A model generated the notes under the pieces. That model made no database searches. It saw only the letters and a program-made list of their open reading frames with translations, and had not been told where the DNA came from. From Lachnospiraceae bacterium (lineage in GTDB: Bacteria; Bacillota; Clostridia; Lachnospirales; Lachnospiraceae): a stretch of DNA of 64,000 bases. The position numbers were made by a program, and so were the translations under genes. Numbering within the stretch: the stretch's first letter is position 1; each line of letters opens with the position of its first letter. The stretch is from the NCBI GenBank assembly GCA_017542245.1, contig JAFXXN010000192.1, positions 1 to 64,000 on the forward strand. The letters are read 5' to 3'. This document shows, one piece after another, positions 8,600 through 17,322 of this stretch.

Positions 8600-9538
8600 T
8601 TACCCTAATGCCATATGGTCAATCATTATATTAAATACATCAAGTAGATCTTCAAGTTTAATATTTCTTGGACATGCTGTCTCATTCCTTGAAACATAGC
8701 AGTAAATTACAAGACACATATCATTCTTAATTCCGGTGATGATGGAGACCATATCCTCTCCAAGTTCAACATCGTCAAGCGAATTGGTGGCATAATAAGT
8801 ATCCTCGTCCTGCTTATTAAATGTATAATTTTTAGCCCCATCACTTTCCATAGCAGACGTAAGCGAATACTTCATCAATTCTTCACTGGAATATAGCAGT
8901 TTATCCTCCGCAGTTACAACATCCGCGCATATTGCCATGATCAAACGCTGCCCTGATTCCTCGTCGTGATAATCATACACATCATATGATTCGCCAAAAT
9001 CCATGTTGTCAATTCTGTCGAAAACTGATGGATATACATATGTAACTCCCGTTATTTCATTGGTTTGCCTATACCAAACAGCCTTTGAGGCTACTGCCGA
9101 AAGAGAGTTTTCAGATGAATTTCCCTTTCCTGAAGCGGCAACCACGATTATTACTACGATGGCCACAACCAAAACTCCTGCTCCTATCAATATAAAAGGA
9201 AGATATTTCTTTATATCAAACGGAGCCTTATTAGCATTTCTTTCAGCTGCCTTCGCTGCCTTTTCAGCCGCTTTTTGAGCAGCCAAAGCATCCTGTGCAG
9301 CCTTTTCCTCACGTGCCTGCTGCTCTAAAAGAGCCTGCTTTTCTTCCTGTTCCTTTTGGAGTGCCTGCAGGGTTTCCAATCGTTTGATTTCTTCCGCTAC
9401 CTGCTGTTTCTGGCGTTCAAGTTCGGCTATTCTTTCTTCCTCGGCAAGCTTTGCAGCTTTTTGTGCCTCCTCATCCTGTTGCTTTTTTCTTCTTGTCGCG
9501 AACAGTGCGTCAGCTTCGTTGTGGTTGTTTTCGCTCAT
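8600..9538 (-). CDS. T7SS operon membrane protein: cytosolic coiled coil, one TM, extracytoplasmic domain
   Basis: First gene of the secretion operon, 312 aa. Residues 1-110 are a highly charged Glu/Gln/Ala/Lys coiled coil; a single TM (about 114-135, with FILIGAGVLVVAIVVIIVV) follows; the remaining 175 residues form an external domain with SAVWYRQTNEITGVTYVYPS and two Cys. Topology is cytosol-in, domain-out. A similar topology in other type VIIb loci is filled by EssB/YukC, but I see no pseudokinase signature and do not claim homology. The ATG follows an AAGGAGA site. It lies 13 bp upstream of essC. Confidence 0.75.
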   Translation of the reverse strand: MSENNHNEADALFATRRKKQQDEEAQKAAKLAEEERIAELERQKQQVAEEIKRLETLQALQKEQEEKQALLEQQAREEKAAQDALAAQKAAEKAAKAAERNANKAPFDIKKYLPFILIGAGVLVVAIVVIIVVAASGKGNSSENSLSAVASKAVWYRQTNEITGVTYVYPSVFDRIDNMDFGESYDVYDYHDEESGQRLIMAICADVVTAEDKLLYSSEELMKYSLTSAMESDGAKNYTFNKQDEDTYYATNSLDDVELGEDMVSIITGIKNDMCLVIYCYVSRNETACPRNIKLEDLLDVFNIMIDHMALG

Positions 9539-9608
9539 TTTTTTCTCCTTAAAAACATGTTTTTATGTGAAATAACTGTAACTGATATTTGAATATATTC
9601 TTTATTTT

Positions 9609-9656
9609 ATTATATACGATTTATTTTGTATTTAAAAGTCACCAAAAGTTACTTTT
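9609..9656 (-). promoter_or_regulatory. Operator site 2 and promoter of the type VII secretion operon
   Basis: The 23-bp palindrome at 9634-9656 is identical to sites 1 and 3. Nineteen bp downstream on the minus strand lies a perfect TATAAT (9609-9614). At the -35 position only TTTTAA is present, so the promoter probably needs an activator. The operator would be centred near -43. It overlaps the stop codon of the upstream response-regulator gene. The 5' leader before the first gene is about 65 nt. Confidence 0.8.
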
Positions 9657-10272
9657 TACCCTCCTTCAGATATTTTCTGATATCCGCACGGGTTTTCATA
9701 TATGTCTTACTAAGAATTGTTGACGAAACATGTTTTATGTAACCATGCTTACGATGCATTCTTTCAGCTATCTCAACATTTGAATACCCGTCTGCTATAT
9801 ACTTTGCCACTATGAGTTCCGTACTGGTCAGAAGCTTTGTTAAATCTTCCAAGGCCATCGGATCATAATCTGCAGCTGTGGTACTGACTGTTATTCTATT
9901 CTTTATCTGGGCTAAAAAAATACTTTTTACAAATGGCTTTGTAATATAATCTGCTGCCCCGCACTCGTACCCTCTTACCTGAAAATCCGGTCCATCCATT
10001 CCCGTCAGAAAAATAATGGGCGTGTTCTTTGATGCGTTTATTTTTCTGATTTCTTCAAGTGTCTGATATCCGTCCATCCCCGGCATATCAACATCCAATA
10101 GAATTAACCGGTATTCAAAACCTTTTGAAAGATACTCTAATGCCTGTTCCCCGGATTTTGCCAGAGTCACAGCGTATCCTGCATTTATCAGTATATCCTC
10201 GATAGTATTCAGCATCCTGATGTCATCATCTACACATAAAATTTCGATATCTGCTGTTTTACTGTTTTCCAT
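9649..10272 (-). CDS. Response regulator, receiver plus LuxR-type HTH (pair 1)
   Basis: The 207-aa protein has an N-terminal receiver (acidic pocket LCVDDD, phospho-acceptor Asp in LLLDVDMPGMDG, Thr/Ser switch in IIFLTG, Lys in ITKPF). The C-terminal 65 residues are a LuxR/FixJ-like helix-turn-helix (LTSTELIVAKYIADGYSNVEIAERM). Its start overlaps the end of the hybrid kinase gene by 14 bp, so the two are translationally coupled. It is the best candidate to bind the palindromes flanking this region. The second copy at 12796-13425 is a close paralog. Confidence 0.9.
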   Translation of the reverse strand: MENSKTADIEILCVDDDIRMLNTIEDILINAGYAVTLAKSGEQALEYLSKGFEYRLILLDVDMPGMDGYQTLEEIRKINASKNTPIIFLTGMDGPDFQVRGYECGAADYITKPFVKSIFLAQIKNRITVSTTAADYDPMALEDLTKLLTSTELIVAKYIADGYSNVEIAERMHRKHGYIKHVSSTILSKTYMKTRADIRKYLKEGKK

Positions 10273-12649
10273 CCTCTGTCACCTCGTTAATAACACTTTC
10301 GGCATTACGAAACTCAATATTTTCAATGTTCTCCTTTATTTTATTTAATTTTTCATCTTCACCCTTCAACTTATAAAGTTCATCTAAAACTCTTAGTGCC
10401 GGCGTCTGTTTTCCTCTCCTGACTGCTTCCAAGAGTTTCTTCCATAATTGTGTTTCATCCGTATCATCTTCTCTTTCGTCAGAACTTTTCAGCAGAACCG
10501 GCTTTATCTTCTCAAACTCATTTAAAAATTCTGTAAGGCCCTTTTCCACTCTGTTCCACTGCATTATAAAATGCGGAAGTATTGAAATTACGTATTCGCT
10601 GTCCCCATCCTTTATCCTGCGTTCCAATCGCCTTGCGGAATAGTAAAGATCCTCGCCTCCGACATTACCGGCATTTCCTTTTATTGCATGTACAAGTTTT
10701 GCCGCATTCTCATAATTTCCCGAATCAATATAATTCTTTAACTCTTCTATGCTCTCCTGTGAATTTTTAATAAAGTATTCGCAGACTCTCGAAAACTGAA
10801 GTATGTCGCCGCTGAGATGCTTTAAAGCGAGTTTTAATGAAATATCATGTTTCTTTAGGATTCTCTCTAATTTAACTCTTGTATCCACAGGCAGCTCATC
10901 CTGATTGTCTTCTTTCACAACTGAAATCAGGCCGGAAGGGAGGTACTTTCTCAATACATTTTCGAGCATCGAACTATCTATAGGTTTCAAAAGGTAATCA
11001 TCAAAACCTTTTGACAAAAACATCTCTTTCTTTTCCGGCGATGCATCCGCAGTAAGTACCACTATCGGTATTCTCCTTGCCTTCTCCTCATCTGTCTTTC
11101 TCATGGTTTCCATAGCCTCTACGCCGTCTATTTCCGGCATCATATAATCCATGAGAACCAAATCATAATCCTTATCCTGATATTTTTCGTATGCATCTTT
11201 TGCTGAACCGGCAGTATCTATTTTAACCATAGTCCTTTTAAGCAGGGATTTTACCACCATAAGGTTCATATCATTGTCATCAACAACCAAGAGCTTTGCC
11301 TCAGGTGCTATAAAGAAATCATTGCTCCCTACATTCTCATCGGTTATACTACCGGTCTTAAGCATTACCTCAAACCAGAATACGCTGCCGACACCATATT
11401 TACTTCTGACCTTTATCTCACTGCCCATAAGATTTGCCAGTTTATTTGATATTGCTAGTCCCAGTCCTGTGCCTTCTATACTTCTGTTTTTTTCGATATC
11501 AACTCTCTCAAAACTCCGGAATATCTTTTGCTGGTCTTCGTCTGCTATGCCGTTACCCGTATCCGAAACTTCAAAATGTAAAAGTACATCACGCGAAGTA
11601 TCGTTATCTGCTATCTTTATTCCCGAATCCTGAACAGTAAAAACTATTGTGCCCTTTGAAGTATACTTAACGGCATTTGAAAGAAGATTGGATATGATCT
11701 GAGAAAGCTTCCGCATGTCGCCCACGACTATTTCGGGAATTTTCTTGTCGATATCCATTACGAATTCCAAGCCTTTTTTTTCAGCTTCTTTTCCGAAAAA
11801 AGTCCCCAGACTCTGGATCATCTTCAAAATATTAAAATCTTCTTCAAAAAGGACTTCTTTTCCCATATCAATCCTTGAAAAATCAAGGAACTGATTCACC
11901 ATAAACAGAAGGTGATGTCCCGCACTGTCAACATTCTGCGCATATTCGTTTATCTGGGCATCCTCTGACTCGCGCAATATCATCTCGTTCATACCGAGGA
12001 GCATATTTATGGGTGTTCTGACTTCATGGCTGATATTTGCCAAAAGAGTACTTTTTGCCTGACTGTTCTCCTCTGCAATTTTCTGCTGCTTCCTGTACTG
12101 TCGGATATAGATCATGAAGATTGCCGCAATTCCGACAGATGAAAAGATTATTCCTGTCAACTGATCTGCAAACTGTGTATTAACAGAATCAAAATTACTG
12201 ATATATTCAGGGTGGCTGTATCCAAATATACATACTCCTATATAATACATAATCTGGATAAACTCCATAATATACAGAAGAATCCCTTTATACATAAGTA
12301 CCGTAAAAATAATCCCAAACGCAAAGAAATACGGCATGGAACCGTTAAGTCCTCCCATTTCAAAGAACAACCACGTAAAGAGTCCCATAAAAATACTCAC
12401 GGATGTGACCAGATACCCAATTATATATTTTTTGGTGATATGTACAAACATTATAAGGCATAAGCTTGCACCGGCAGCCAGTAAATTTATCAATGCTCCC
12501 ATAAAATCCGTCAGGGTAAATAAGGACTGAATGCTGCCTATCAAGCTGACAAGAATACCGGCCGTACCAAGCATCTTGAAAAAAGTTACATCCAAGTCAT
12601 TCTCTTCTCTGTAAAATTTTATTATTGCAGTCTTTATTTTATAAATCAT
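10259..12649 (-). CDS. Hybrid sensor histidine kinase with receiver and Hpt (pair 1)
   Basis: A 796-aa membrane kinase. About six TM segments occupy residues 25-185 with little extracytoplasmic sequence, so it may sense the membrane or a small ligand. HisKA follows (LLANISHEVRTPINM, phospho-accepting His near 207), then HATPase (N-box LLSNAVKYT, G-boxes DTGNGIAD and GTGLGLAIS), a receiver (LLVVDDNDMN, LMDYMMPEIDG, LLKP), and a C-terminal Hpt (VHAIKGNAGNVGG). This is a complete His-Asp-His phosphorelay in one chain, presumably ending on the receiver encoded next. It is about 80% similar by eye to the kinase at 13433-15805. Confidence 0.93.
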   Translation of the reverse strand: MIYKIKTAIIKFYREENDLDVTFFKMLGTAGILVSLIGSIQSLFTLTDFMGALINLLAAGASLCLIMFVHITKKYIIGYLVTSVSIFMGLFTWLFFEMGGLNGSMPYFFAFGIIFTVLMYKGILLYIMEFIQIMYYIGVCIFGYSHPEYISNFDSVNTQFADQLTGIIFSSVGIAAIFMIYIRQYRKQQKIAEENSQAKSTLLANISHEVRTPINMLLGMNEMILRESEDAQINEYAQNVDSAGHHLLFMVNQFLDFSRIDMGKEVLFEEDFNILKMIQSLGTFFGKEAEKKGLEFVMDIDKKIPEIVVGDMRKLSQIISNLLSNAVKYTSKGTIVFTVQDSGIKIADNDTSRDVLLHFEVSDTGNGIADEDQQKIFRSFERVDIEKNRSIEGTGLGLAISNKLANLMGSEIKVRSKYGVGSVFWFEVMLKTGSITDENVGSNDFFIAPEAKLLVVDDNDMNLMVVKSLLKRTMVKIDTAGSAKDAYEKYQDKDYDLVLMDYMMPEIDGVEAMETMRKTDEEKARRIPIVVLTADASPEKKEMFLSKGFDDYLLKPIDSSMLENVLRKYLPSGLISVVKEDNQDELPVDTRVKLERILKKHDISLKLALKHLSGDILQFSRVCEYFIKNSQESIEELKNYIDSGNYENAAKLVHAIKGNAGNVGGEDLYYSARRLERRIKDGDSEYVISILPHFIMQWNRVEKGLTEFLNEFEKIKPVLLKSSDEREDDTDETQLWKKLLEAVRRGKQTPALRVLDELYKLKGEDEKLNKIKENIENIEFRNAESVINEVTEDGKQ

Positions 12650-12682
12650 AGTTTTTATTTTTCTCCGAAAATTTACAATAAA

Positions 12683-12730
12683 AATATACTACAATATCTT
12701 CAATTTAAAAAGTCACCAAAAGTTACTTTT
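12683..12730 (-). promoter_or_regulatory. Operator site 3 and promoter of kinase/regulator operon 1
   Basis: An exact copy of the 23-bp palindrome at 12708-12730 is followed after exactly 19 bp by TATATT (12683-12688) on the minus strand. The -35 position is TTTTTA, not a consensus hexamer. The promoter drives the hybrid kinase gene beginning at 12649. If the encoded regulator binds here, the operon is autoregulated. Confidence 0.78.
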
Positions 12731-12739
12731 TTATAAACT

Positions 12740-12774
12740 AATAGCTATGGCGATTCAAAAAAGCCATAGCCATT
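12740..12774 (-). terminator. Stem-loop after kinase/regulator operon 2
   Basis: A 12-bp stem (AATGGCTATGGC with GCCATAGCTATT, one mismatch) lies just downstream of the second response-regulator gene. The U-run after it on the minus strand is poor (AGTTTATAA), so termination may be partial and allow read-through into operon 1. Confidence 0.55.
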
Positions 12775-12795
12775 TTATGCAGTCAGGTTAATGCC

Positions 12796-13425
12796 TCATT
12801 GATTGTCCAGTATACCTTCTTTTAGGTACTTTCTGATATCTGAGCGCTTTTTTATATTGGTTTTGGTTAATATTGATGAAACTATGTGTTTTACATAACC
12901 ATATGTGTAATGTGTCTGTTCTGCTATTTCAGGATTTGAAAGTCCGTCAGCCACATACTTTGCAACTGTCATCTCTAAATCCGAAAGAGATTTTCCAAGT
13001 TCTTCCAAAGCTTTTGCGTTATATTTTGAAGATGATAATGGAACGGATATCCTGTTTTTTATTCTTGCCAGAAAAACACTTTTTATAAAAGGTTTAGTAA
13101 TATAGTCCGCGGCACCGTATTCCCAGCCTCTTATCTGAAAATCAGGACCATCCATTCCGGTTAAGAAGATTATAGGTATATCTTTTGAACTGTCAACCTC
13201 TCTTATGGCTTCGAAGGTCTGATAGCCATCCATTACCGGCATATCTACATCCAGAAGTATCAGCTGATACTCGATGCCTTTTTTTAGAAAATCCAGCGCC
13301 TGTTTTCCTGATTTTGCCAACGTAACGGTATATCCCGCGTTCATTAGGATATCCTCTATAATATTCAGCATGCTTATATCATCATCAACACACAAAATCC
13401 TGCCTTCTGACATTTTTCCGACCAT
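12796..13425 (-). CDS. Response regulator, receiver plus LuxR-type HTH (pair 2)
   Basis: The 209-aa paralog of the regulator at 9649-10272. The receiver has LCVDDD, the phospho-acceptor in LLLDVDMPVMDG, and ITKPF. The HTH reads LEMTVAKYVADGLSNPEIAEQ. The recognition-helix region (QTHYTYGYVKHIVSS here, RMHRKHGYIKHVSST in pair 1) is partly conserved, which is consistent with two regulators reading related operators. Start choice is uncertain between the first ATG and an in-frame ATG four codons later. The gene follows its kinase by 7 bp. Confidence 0.88.
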   Translation of the reverse strand: MVGKMSEGRILCVDDDISMLNIIEDILMNAGYTVTLAKSGKQALDFLKKGIEYQLILLDVDMPVMDGYQTFEAIREVDSSKDIPIIFLTGMDGPDFQIRGWEYGAADYITKPFIKSVFLARIKNRISVPLSSSKYNAKALEELGKSLSDLEMTVAKYVADGLSNPEIAEQTHYTYGYVKHIVSSILTKTNIKKRSDIRKYLKEGILDNQ

Positions 13426-13432
13426 CCTTTTA

Positions 13433-15805
13433 CTATCGTGCGACTATCAGTGCCTCTGCTTTATCAAACTCAATATCCTTGATATCTTTTCTTATTTCAT
13501 CTAATATCCCGTTTTCTCCAATAAGTTCTGAAAGTTCATCAACATATTTTAGAGAAGGAGCCTGATTTCCAAGCTGGACCGCTTCTAAAAGCGCTTCCCA
13601 AAGCTCCCTTTCGCTCATCGGCTTTTCATCCCGGGCATCGTTTTTCATCAGTTTGGGCTTTACTTTTTCAAACTCTTCCAAAAATTCTTTAAGCCCTTTC
13701 TCCACTCTGTTCCATTTCATGATAAAGAAGGGAAGGGCGGCAAGACTGTATTCTATATCTCGGTCTTTTAATCTCCGCTCTAATCGTCTGGCAGAATAGA
13801 ACAGGTCTTCCCCGCCTACGTTTCCGGCATTACCCTTTACAGCATGAACAAGTATCGCTGCTTCTTCATATTCTTCCGAATCAAAATACGTCCGAAGCCT
13901 TTTGATATTCTCCTGCGAATTCTTAATAAAATACTCACATACTCTTGAAAACTGTAATATATCTCCGCTTAAGTGTTTCAAAGCAAGTTTCAGCGAAATA
14001 TCATGTTTCTTCAATATCCTTTCCAAAGACAGCCTTATTTCCACGGGAAGCTCATTCTGTTTATCATCATTTACTATGGTTATAAGACTTTGAGGGAGAT
14101 ACTTTTTTAATGTATTTTCTAATAGGAAACTGTCGACAGGTTTTAAAAGATAGTCATCAAAGCCCTTTTCCAAAAACTGTTCCTTTTTATCCGGTGTCGC
14201 ATCTGCAGTAAGAACCAATATCGGAATCCTTCTGTTCCTTTTTTCATCCATTTTTCTGAGGGTTTCCATAGCTTCAATACCGTCTATCTCAGGCATCATG
14301 TAATCCATCAGAACCAGATCGTAATCTTTTTTCTGATATTTTTCATAGGAATCCTTTGCTGATTCCGCAGAATCAATCTTTACCATAGTCCTTTTCAGCA
14401 ATGACTTTACTACCATTATATTCATGTTATTATCATCAACTACCAGAACTTTTGCCTCAGGAGCTATAAAGAATTCATCCGATTCCACCTCTTTATCAGT
14501 TTCCTTGCCGGTTTTAAGTACCGCTTCAAACCAAAACACACTGCCAACTCCATACTTGCTTCTGACCTTCACTTCTGTTCCCATCAAGTTTGCCAGTTTG
14601 TTTGAAATAGCAAGTCCCAGCCCGGTTCCTTCAATGCTTCTGTTACTTATTATATCAGCTCTTTCAAAACTTTGGAAGATTTTTTTCTGATCTTCTTCCG
14701 CTATCCCCTTTCCTGTGTCGGAAACTTCAAAATGAAGCAGTATATCCTTTCCCGTATCATTATCTGCCATTTTCATGCCCATATCCTGAACAGTAAAAAC
14801 TATAGTTCCCTTCGTGGTATACTTTACGGCATTTGAAAGAAGATTGGAAATTATCTGGGACAATTTTCTCATATCGCCAATAACTATTTCAGGAATCTTT
14901 TTATCGATATCCATTACAAATTCAAGTTTTTTCTTCTCGGCTTCCTTACCAAAAAAAGCTCCAAGACTCTGTATCATCTTCATTATATTAAAATTTTCTT
15001 CAAAAAGAGCTTCTTTGCCCATATCAATCCTTGAAAGATCAAGGAACTGATTTACCATAAAAAGAAGGTGCTGTCCTGCATTATCTACATTCTGGGCATA
15101 TTCATTTATCTGTGCATCCTCAGATTCACGAAGTATCATCTCGTTCATCCCGAGAAGCATATTTATGGGTGTCCTTATCTCATGGCTTATATTTGCCAAA
15201 AGCATACTCTTTGCCTTGCTGGACTCCTCTGCTATTCTCTGCTGCTTACGATATCCCCTGATATACAGCAGAAATGCCATTCCTATACAGAATGCCGAAA
15301 GGAGTATACCCATAAGCTGATCTATAAACTGATCCCTAAAAGTCTCAAATTGGATTATGTACTCCGGATGATAATATCCGAATATACAGACTCCCATATA
15401 GTAAAGAACCTGAACCGTTTCCATTATATAGAGGAGAAGTCCTTTGTACATCCTTAATGTAATGATCAGCCCTAATGCAAAAAAATATGGCATTGAACCG
15501 TTTATTCCTCCCATCTCAAAGAACATCCAGGTAAAAAGCCCCATAAATATTAAGCCTGAAGCTATCAGATTTCCAATAATATACTTCTTTGTAACGTGTA
15601 CAAAACACATAAGGCATACACATGTTCCCGCCATTATAAGGTTAAGAATAACCCCCATGTATCCTGACTGAGTAAGCAATACCTGAAAACAACCGATAAG
15701 ACTGACTATAGTACCTGCCGAAGCAAGCATCTTAAACAAGGTTACTTCCATTTCATTTTCCTGTGTATAAAATCTTTTAACATTCGTCTTAAATCTGCTA
15801 AACAT
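13433..15805 (-). CDS. Hybrid sensor histidine kinase with receiver and Hpt (pair 2)
   Basis: A 790-aa paralog of the kinase at 10259-12649 with the same order: about six TM segments (residues 22-190), HisKA (LLANISHEIRTPINM), HATPase (LLSNAVKYT, DTGKGIAE, GTGLGLAIS), receiver (VLVVDDNNMN, LMDYMMPEIDG, LLKP) and Hpt (VHAVKGNAGNVGG). Kinase cores are almost identical while membrane regions and C-terminal tails differ more. This suggests tandem duplication followed by divergence of input or partner. The duplication places each pair under its own copy of the shared operator. Confidence 0.93.
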   Translation of the reverse strand: MFSRFKTNVKRFYTQENEMEVTLFKMLASAGTIVSLIGCFQVLLTQSGYMGVILNLIMAGTCVCLMCFVHVTKKYIIGNLIASGLIFMGLFTWMFFEMGGINGSMPYFFALGLIITLRMYKGLLLYIMETVQVLYYMGVCIFGYYHPEYIIQFETFRDQFIDQLMGILLSAFCIGMAFLLYIRGYRKQQRIAEESSKAKSMLLANISHEIRTPINMLLGMNEMILRESEDAQINEYAQNVDNAGQHLLFMVNQFLDLSRIDMGKEALFEENFNIMKMIQSLGAFFGKEAEKKKLEFVMDIDKKIPEIVIGDMRKLSQIISNLLSNAVKYTTKGTIVFTVQDMGMKMADNDTGKDILLHFEVSDTGKGIAEEDQKKIFQSFERADIISNRSIEGTGLGLAISNKLANLMGTEVKVRSKYGVGSVFWFEAVLKTGKETDKEVESDEFFIAPEAKVLVVDDNNMNIMVVKSLLKRTMVKIDSAESAKDSYEKYQKKDYDLVLMDYMMPEIDGIEAMETLRKMDEKRNRRIPILVLTADATPDKKEQFLEKGFDDYLLKPVDSFLLENTLKKYLPQSLITIVNDDKQNELPVEIRLSLERILKKHDISLKLALKHLSGDILQFSRVCEYFIKNSQENIKRLRTYFDSEEYEEAAILVHAVKGNAGNVGGEDLFYSARRLERRLKDRDIEYSLAALPFFIMKWNRVEKGLKEFLEEFEKVKPKLMKNDARDEKPMSERELWEALLEAVQLGNQAPSLKYVDELSELIGENGILDEIRKDIKDIEFDKAEALIVAR

Positions 15806-15863
15806 AGTTTTATATATACTTCCTGTAGTATCTGCAAAATTTTTATGATTTATCTTCAGTAAT

Positions 15864-15911
15864 AGTATAACATACTTTTTTTATATAAGGAACTAACTAA
15901 AGGTGACATTT
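15864..15911 (-). promoter_or_regulatory. Operator site 4 (diverged, flipped) and promoter of kinase/regulator operon 2
   Basis: At 15889-15911 16 of 23 bases match the palindrome when read in the opposite orientation to sites 1-3; the GGTGAC and TAACT cores are kept. On the minus strand TATACT (15864-15869) follows exactly 19 bp downstream, as at the other sites, and the -35 position (TTCCTT) is not consensus. On the other side the operator lies upstream of the glutamine synthetase promoter, 29 bp (19 plus about one helical turn) from its -10. Confidence 0.65.
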
Positions 15912-15917
15912 TTTCTG

Positions 15918-15946
15918 TTGACAAATCTATAAAAAAGAAGTAATAT
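15918..15946 (+). promoter_or_regulatory. Sigma-A promoter of glutamine synthetase operon
   Basis: TTGACA (15918-15923), 17-bp spacer, then TAATAT (15941-15946). A shifted TATAAT at 15944-15949 is also possible. The predicted start near 15953 gives a leader of about 100 nt that carries the stem-loop at 15964-16012. Confidence 0.75.
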
Positions 15947-15963
15947 AATTCATTGAAATGAGC

Positions 15964-16012
15964 AAAGGCGTTCACTTTAGTTTGGGCTAAAACTGGATGC
16001 CTTTATTTTATA
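15964..16012 (+). promoter_or_regulatory. Leader stem-loop/attenuator upstream of glutamine synthetase
   Basis: AAAGGC (15964) pairs with GCCTTT (15999-16004), with an inner stem TTTAG/CTAAA and hexaloop TTTGGG, followed by ATTTTAT. It reads like an intrinsic terminator inside the leader. An ANTAR protein is encoded in the same operon, and ANTAR proteins act by antitermination at paired hexaloop hairpins (NitR beside clostridial glnA is the precedent). Control of glnA by this attenuator is therefore inferred. The loop is G at position 4 but not A at position 1 of the ANTAR consensus. Confidence 0.5.
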
Positions 16013-16050
16013 ACCAACAGTAAAAATTACCTATTGGAAAGGGTTAGAAA

Positions 16051-17283
16051 ATGAAATACTCACCTGAAGAAGTTTTAGAATATGTTAAAGATGAGGACGT
16101 GAAATTTATCCGTCTGTCTTTTTGTGATGCATTTGGAGTCCAGAAGAATATCGCAATAATGCATAGCGAACTGGAGCGTGCATTTGAACAGGGCATCGTC
16201 ATTGATGCTTCTTCCATATCAGGTTTTGGAGATGAAATGAACTCTGATCTGTTCCTGCATCCGGATCCTGATACTTTGGCACTCCTTCCCTGGAGACCGG
16301 AACACGGTTCAGTAATCAGGATGTACTGTGGTATAACATATCCGGATGGTACCCCCATCGAATGTGACACCAGGACCTTTTTGAAAAGAGCTGTTGATGC
16401 TGCTGCAAAGAAAGGCTATTCTTTCTCATTTGGATCAGAGCTTGAATTTTATCTGTTTGAATTGGATGATAACGGCAACCCTACTGTTATTCCTCATGAT
16501 CATGCCAGCTATATGGACATTGCTCCAAGCGACAAAGGCGAAAATGTACGTCGTGAAATCTGCCTTACTTTAGAGCGTATGGGCATCCGTCCCGAAAGCT
16601 CACATCATGAGATCGGTCCCGGTCAGAACGAAATAAATTTCCGTTTTTCCGATGCATTAAATGCCGCAGATAATGCAATGACATTCCGTACTGTCGTAAA
16701 AACTATGGCTCATAGGAACGGTCTTTACGCTGACTTCTCACCTCTTCCTATTAAGGATGCCCCCGGAAACGGCTTTCACATCAGTATTTCTGTAAACAGC
16801 TCTTCTGATTCGTCCGATTCCGATAATGATAATCTGGCGACTATGCGGTATATGCTCGCAGGCATCCTTGAAAAGATAGAAGATATGACTCTCTTTTTCA
16901 ATCCACAAAAAGATTCTTATTTAAGACTTGGACACAACAAAGCTCCCAAGTATATCTCCTGGTCACATGAAAACCGTTCTCAGCTGGTCAGGATCCCGGC
17001 GGATTCACATGGACACGCAAGAGCAGAACTCAGATCTCCTGATCCTTCGGCCAATCCATACCTGGCTTACGGTCTGCTCATCTACGCCGGCCTATATGGT
17101 ATTGAAAACAAACTGGTACTTCCCGAAGCCGCTAACATCAATTTCTTTAAAGCCGATAAATCCACCCTGTCTAAGTTCAGCCAGCTTCCGGATTCACTCG
17201 AACTTGCGAAAAGAAATGCTTCAAGCAGTGATTTCATTAAGAATCTTGTTCCTGCAGAGATTCTCGAATTATATTGCAGATAA
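16051..17283 (+). CDS. glnA: Glutamine synthetase, short type I-like form
   Basis: A 410-aa glutamine synthetase, about 30-60 residues shorter than typical GSI. Visible family marks are GSELEFYLFEL, HHEIGPGQNEINF (metal-binding Glu residues), NGFHISIS (metal-binding His), NRSQLVRIP (flap and Arg) and RSPDPSANPYLAYGLL. A compact linker (SSSDSSDSDN) replaces part of the central region. It makes glutamine from glutamate and ammonia. An ANTAR gene follows by 40 bp, and a candidate attenuator precedes it. It could be a second, nitrogen-regulated GS or a GS-like ligase with another amine substrate. Confidence 0.88.
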   Translation: MKYSPEEVLEYVKDEDVKFIRLSFCDAFGVQKNIAIMHSELERAFEQGIVIDASSISGFGDEMNSDLFLHPDPDTLALLPWRPEHGSVIRMYCGITYPDGTPIECDTRTFLKRAVDAAAKKGYSFSFGSELEFYLFELDDNGNPTVIPHDHASYMDIAPSDKGENVRREICLTLERMGIRPESSHHEIGPGQNEINFRFSDALNAADNAMTFRTVVKTMAHRNGLYADFSPLPIKDAPGNGFHISISVNSSSDSSDSDNDNLATMRYMLAGILEKIEDMTLFFNPQKDSYLRLGHNKAPKYISWSHENRSQLVRIPADSHGHARAELRSPDPSANPYLAYGLLIYAGLYGIENKLVLPEAANINFFKADKSTLSKFSQLPDSLELAKRNASSSDFIKNLVPAEILELYCR

Positions 17284-17322
17284 TCCATAGATACCCTATG
17301 AAAGTTGAGAGGAGGGAAATGC

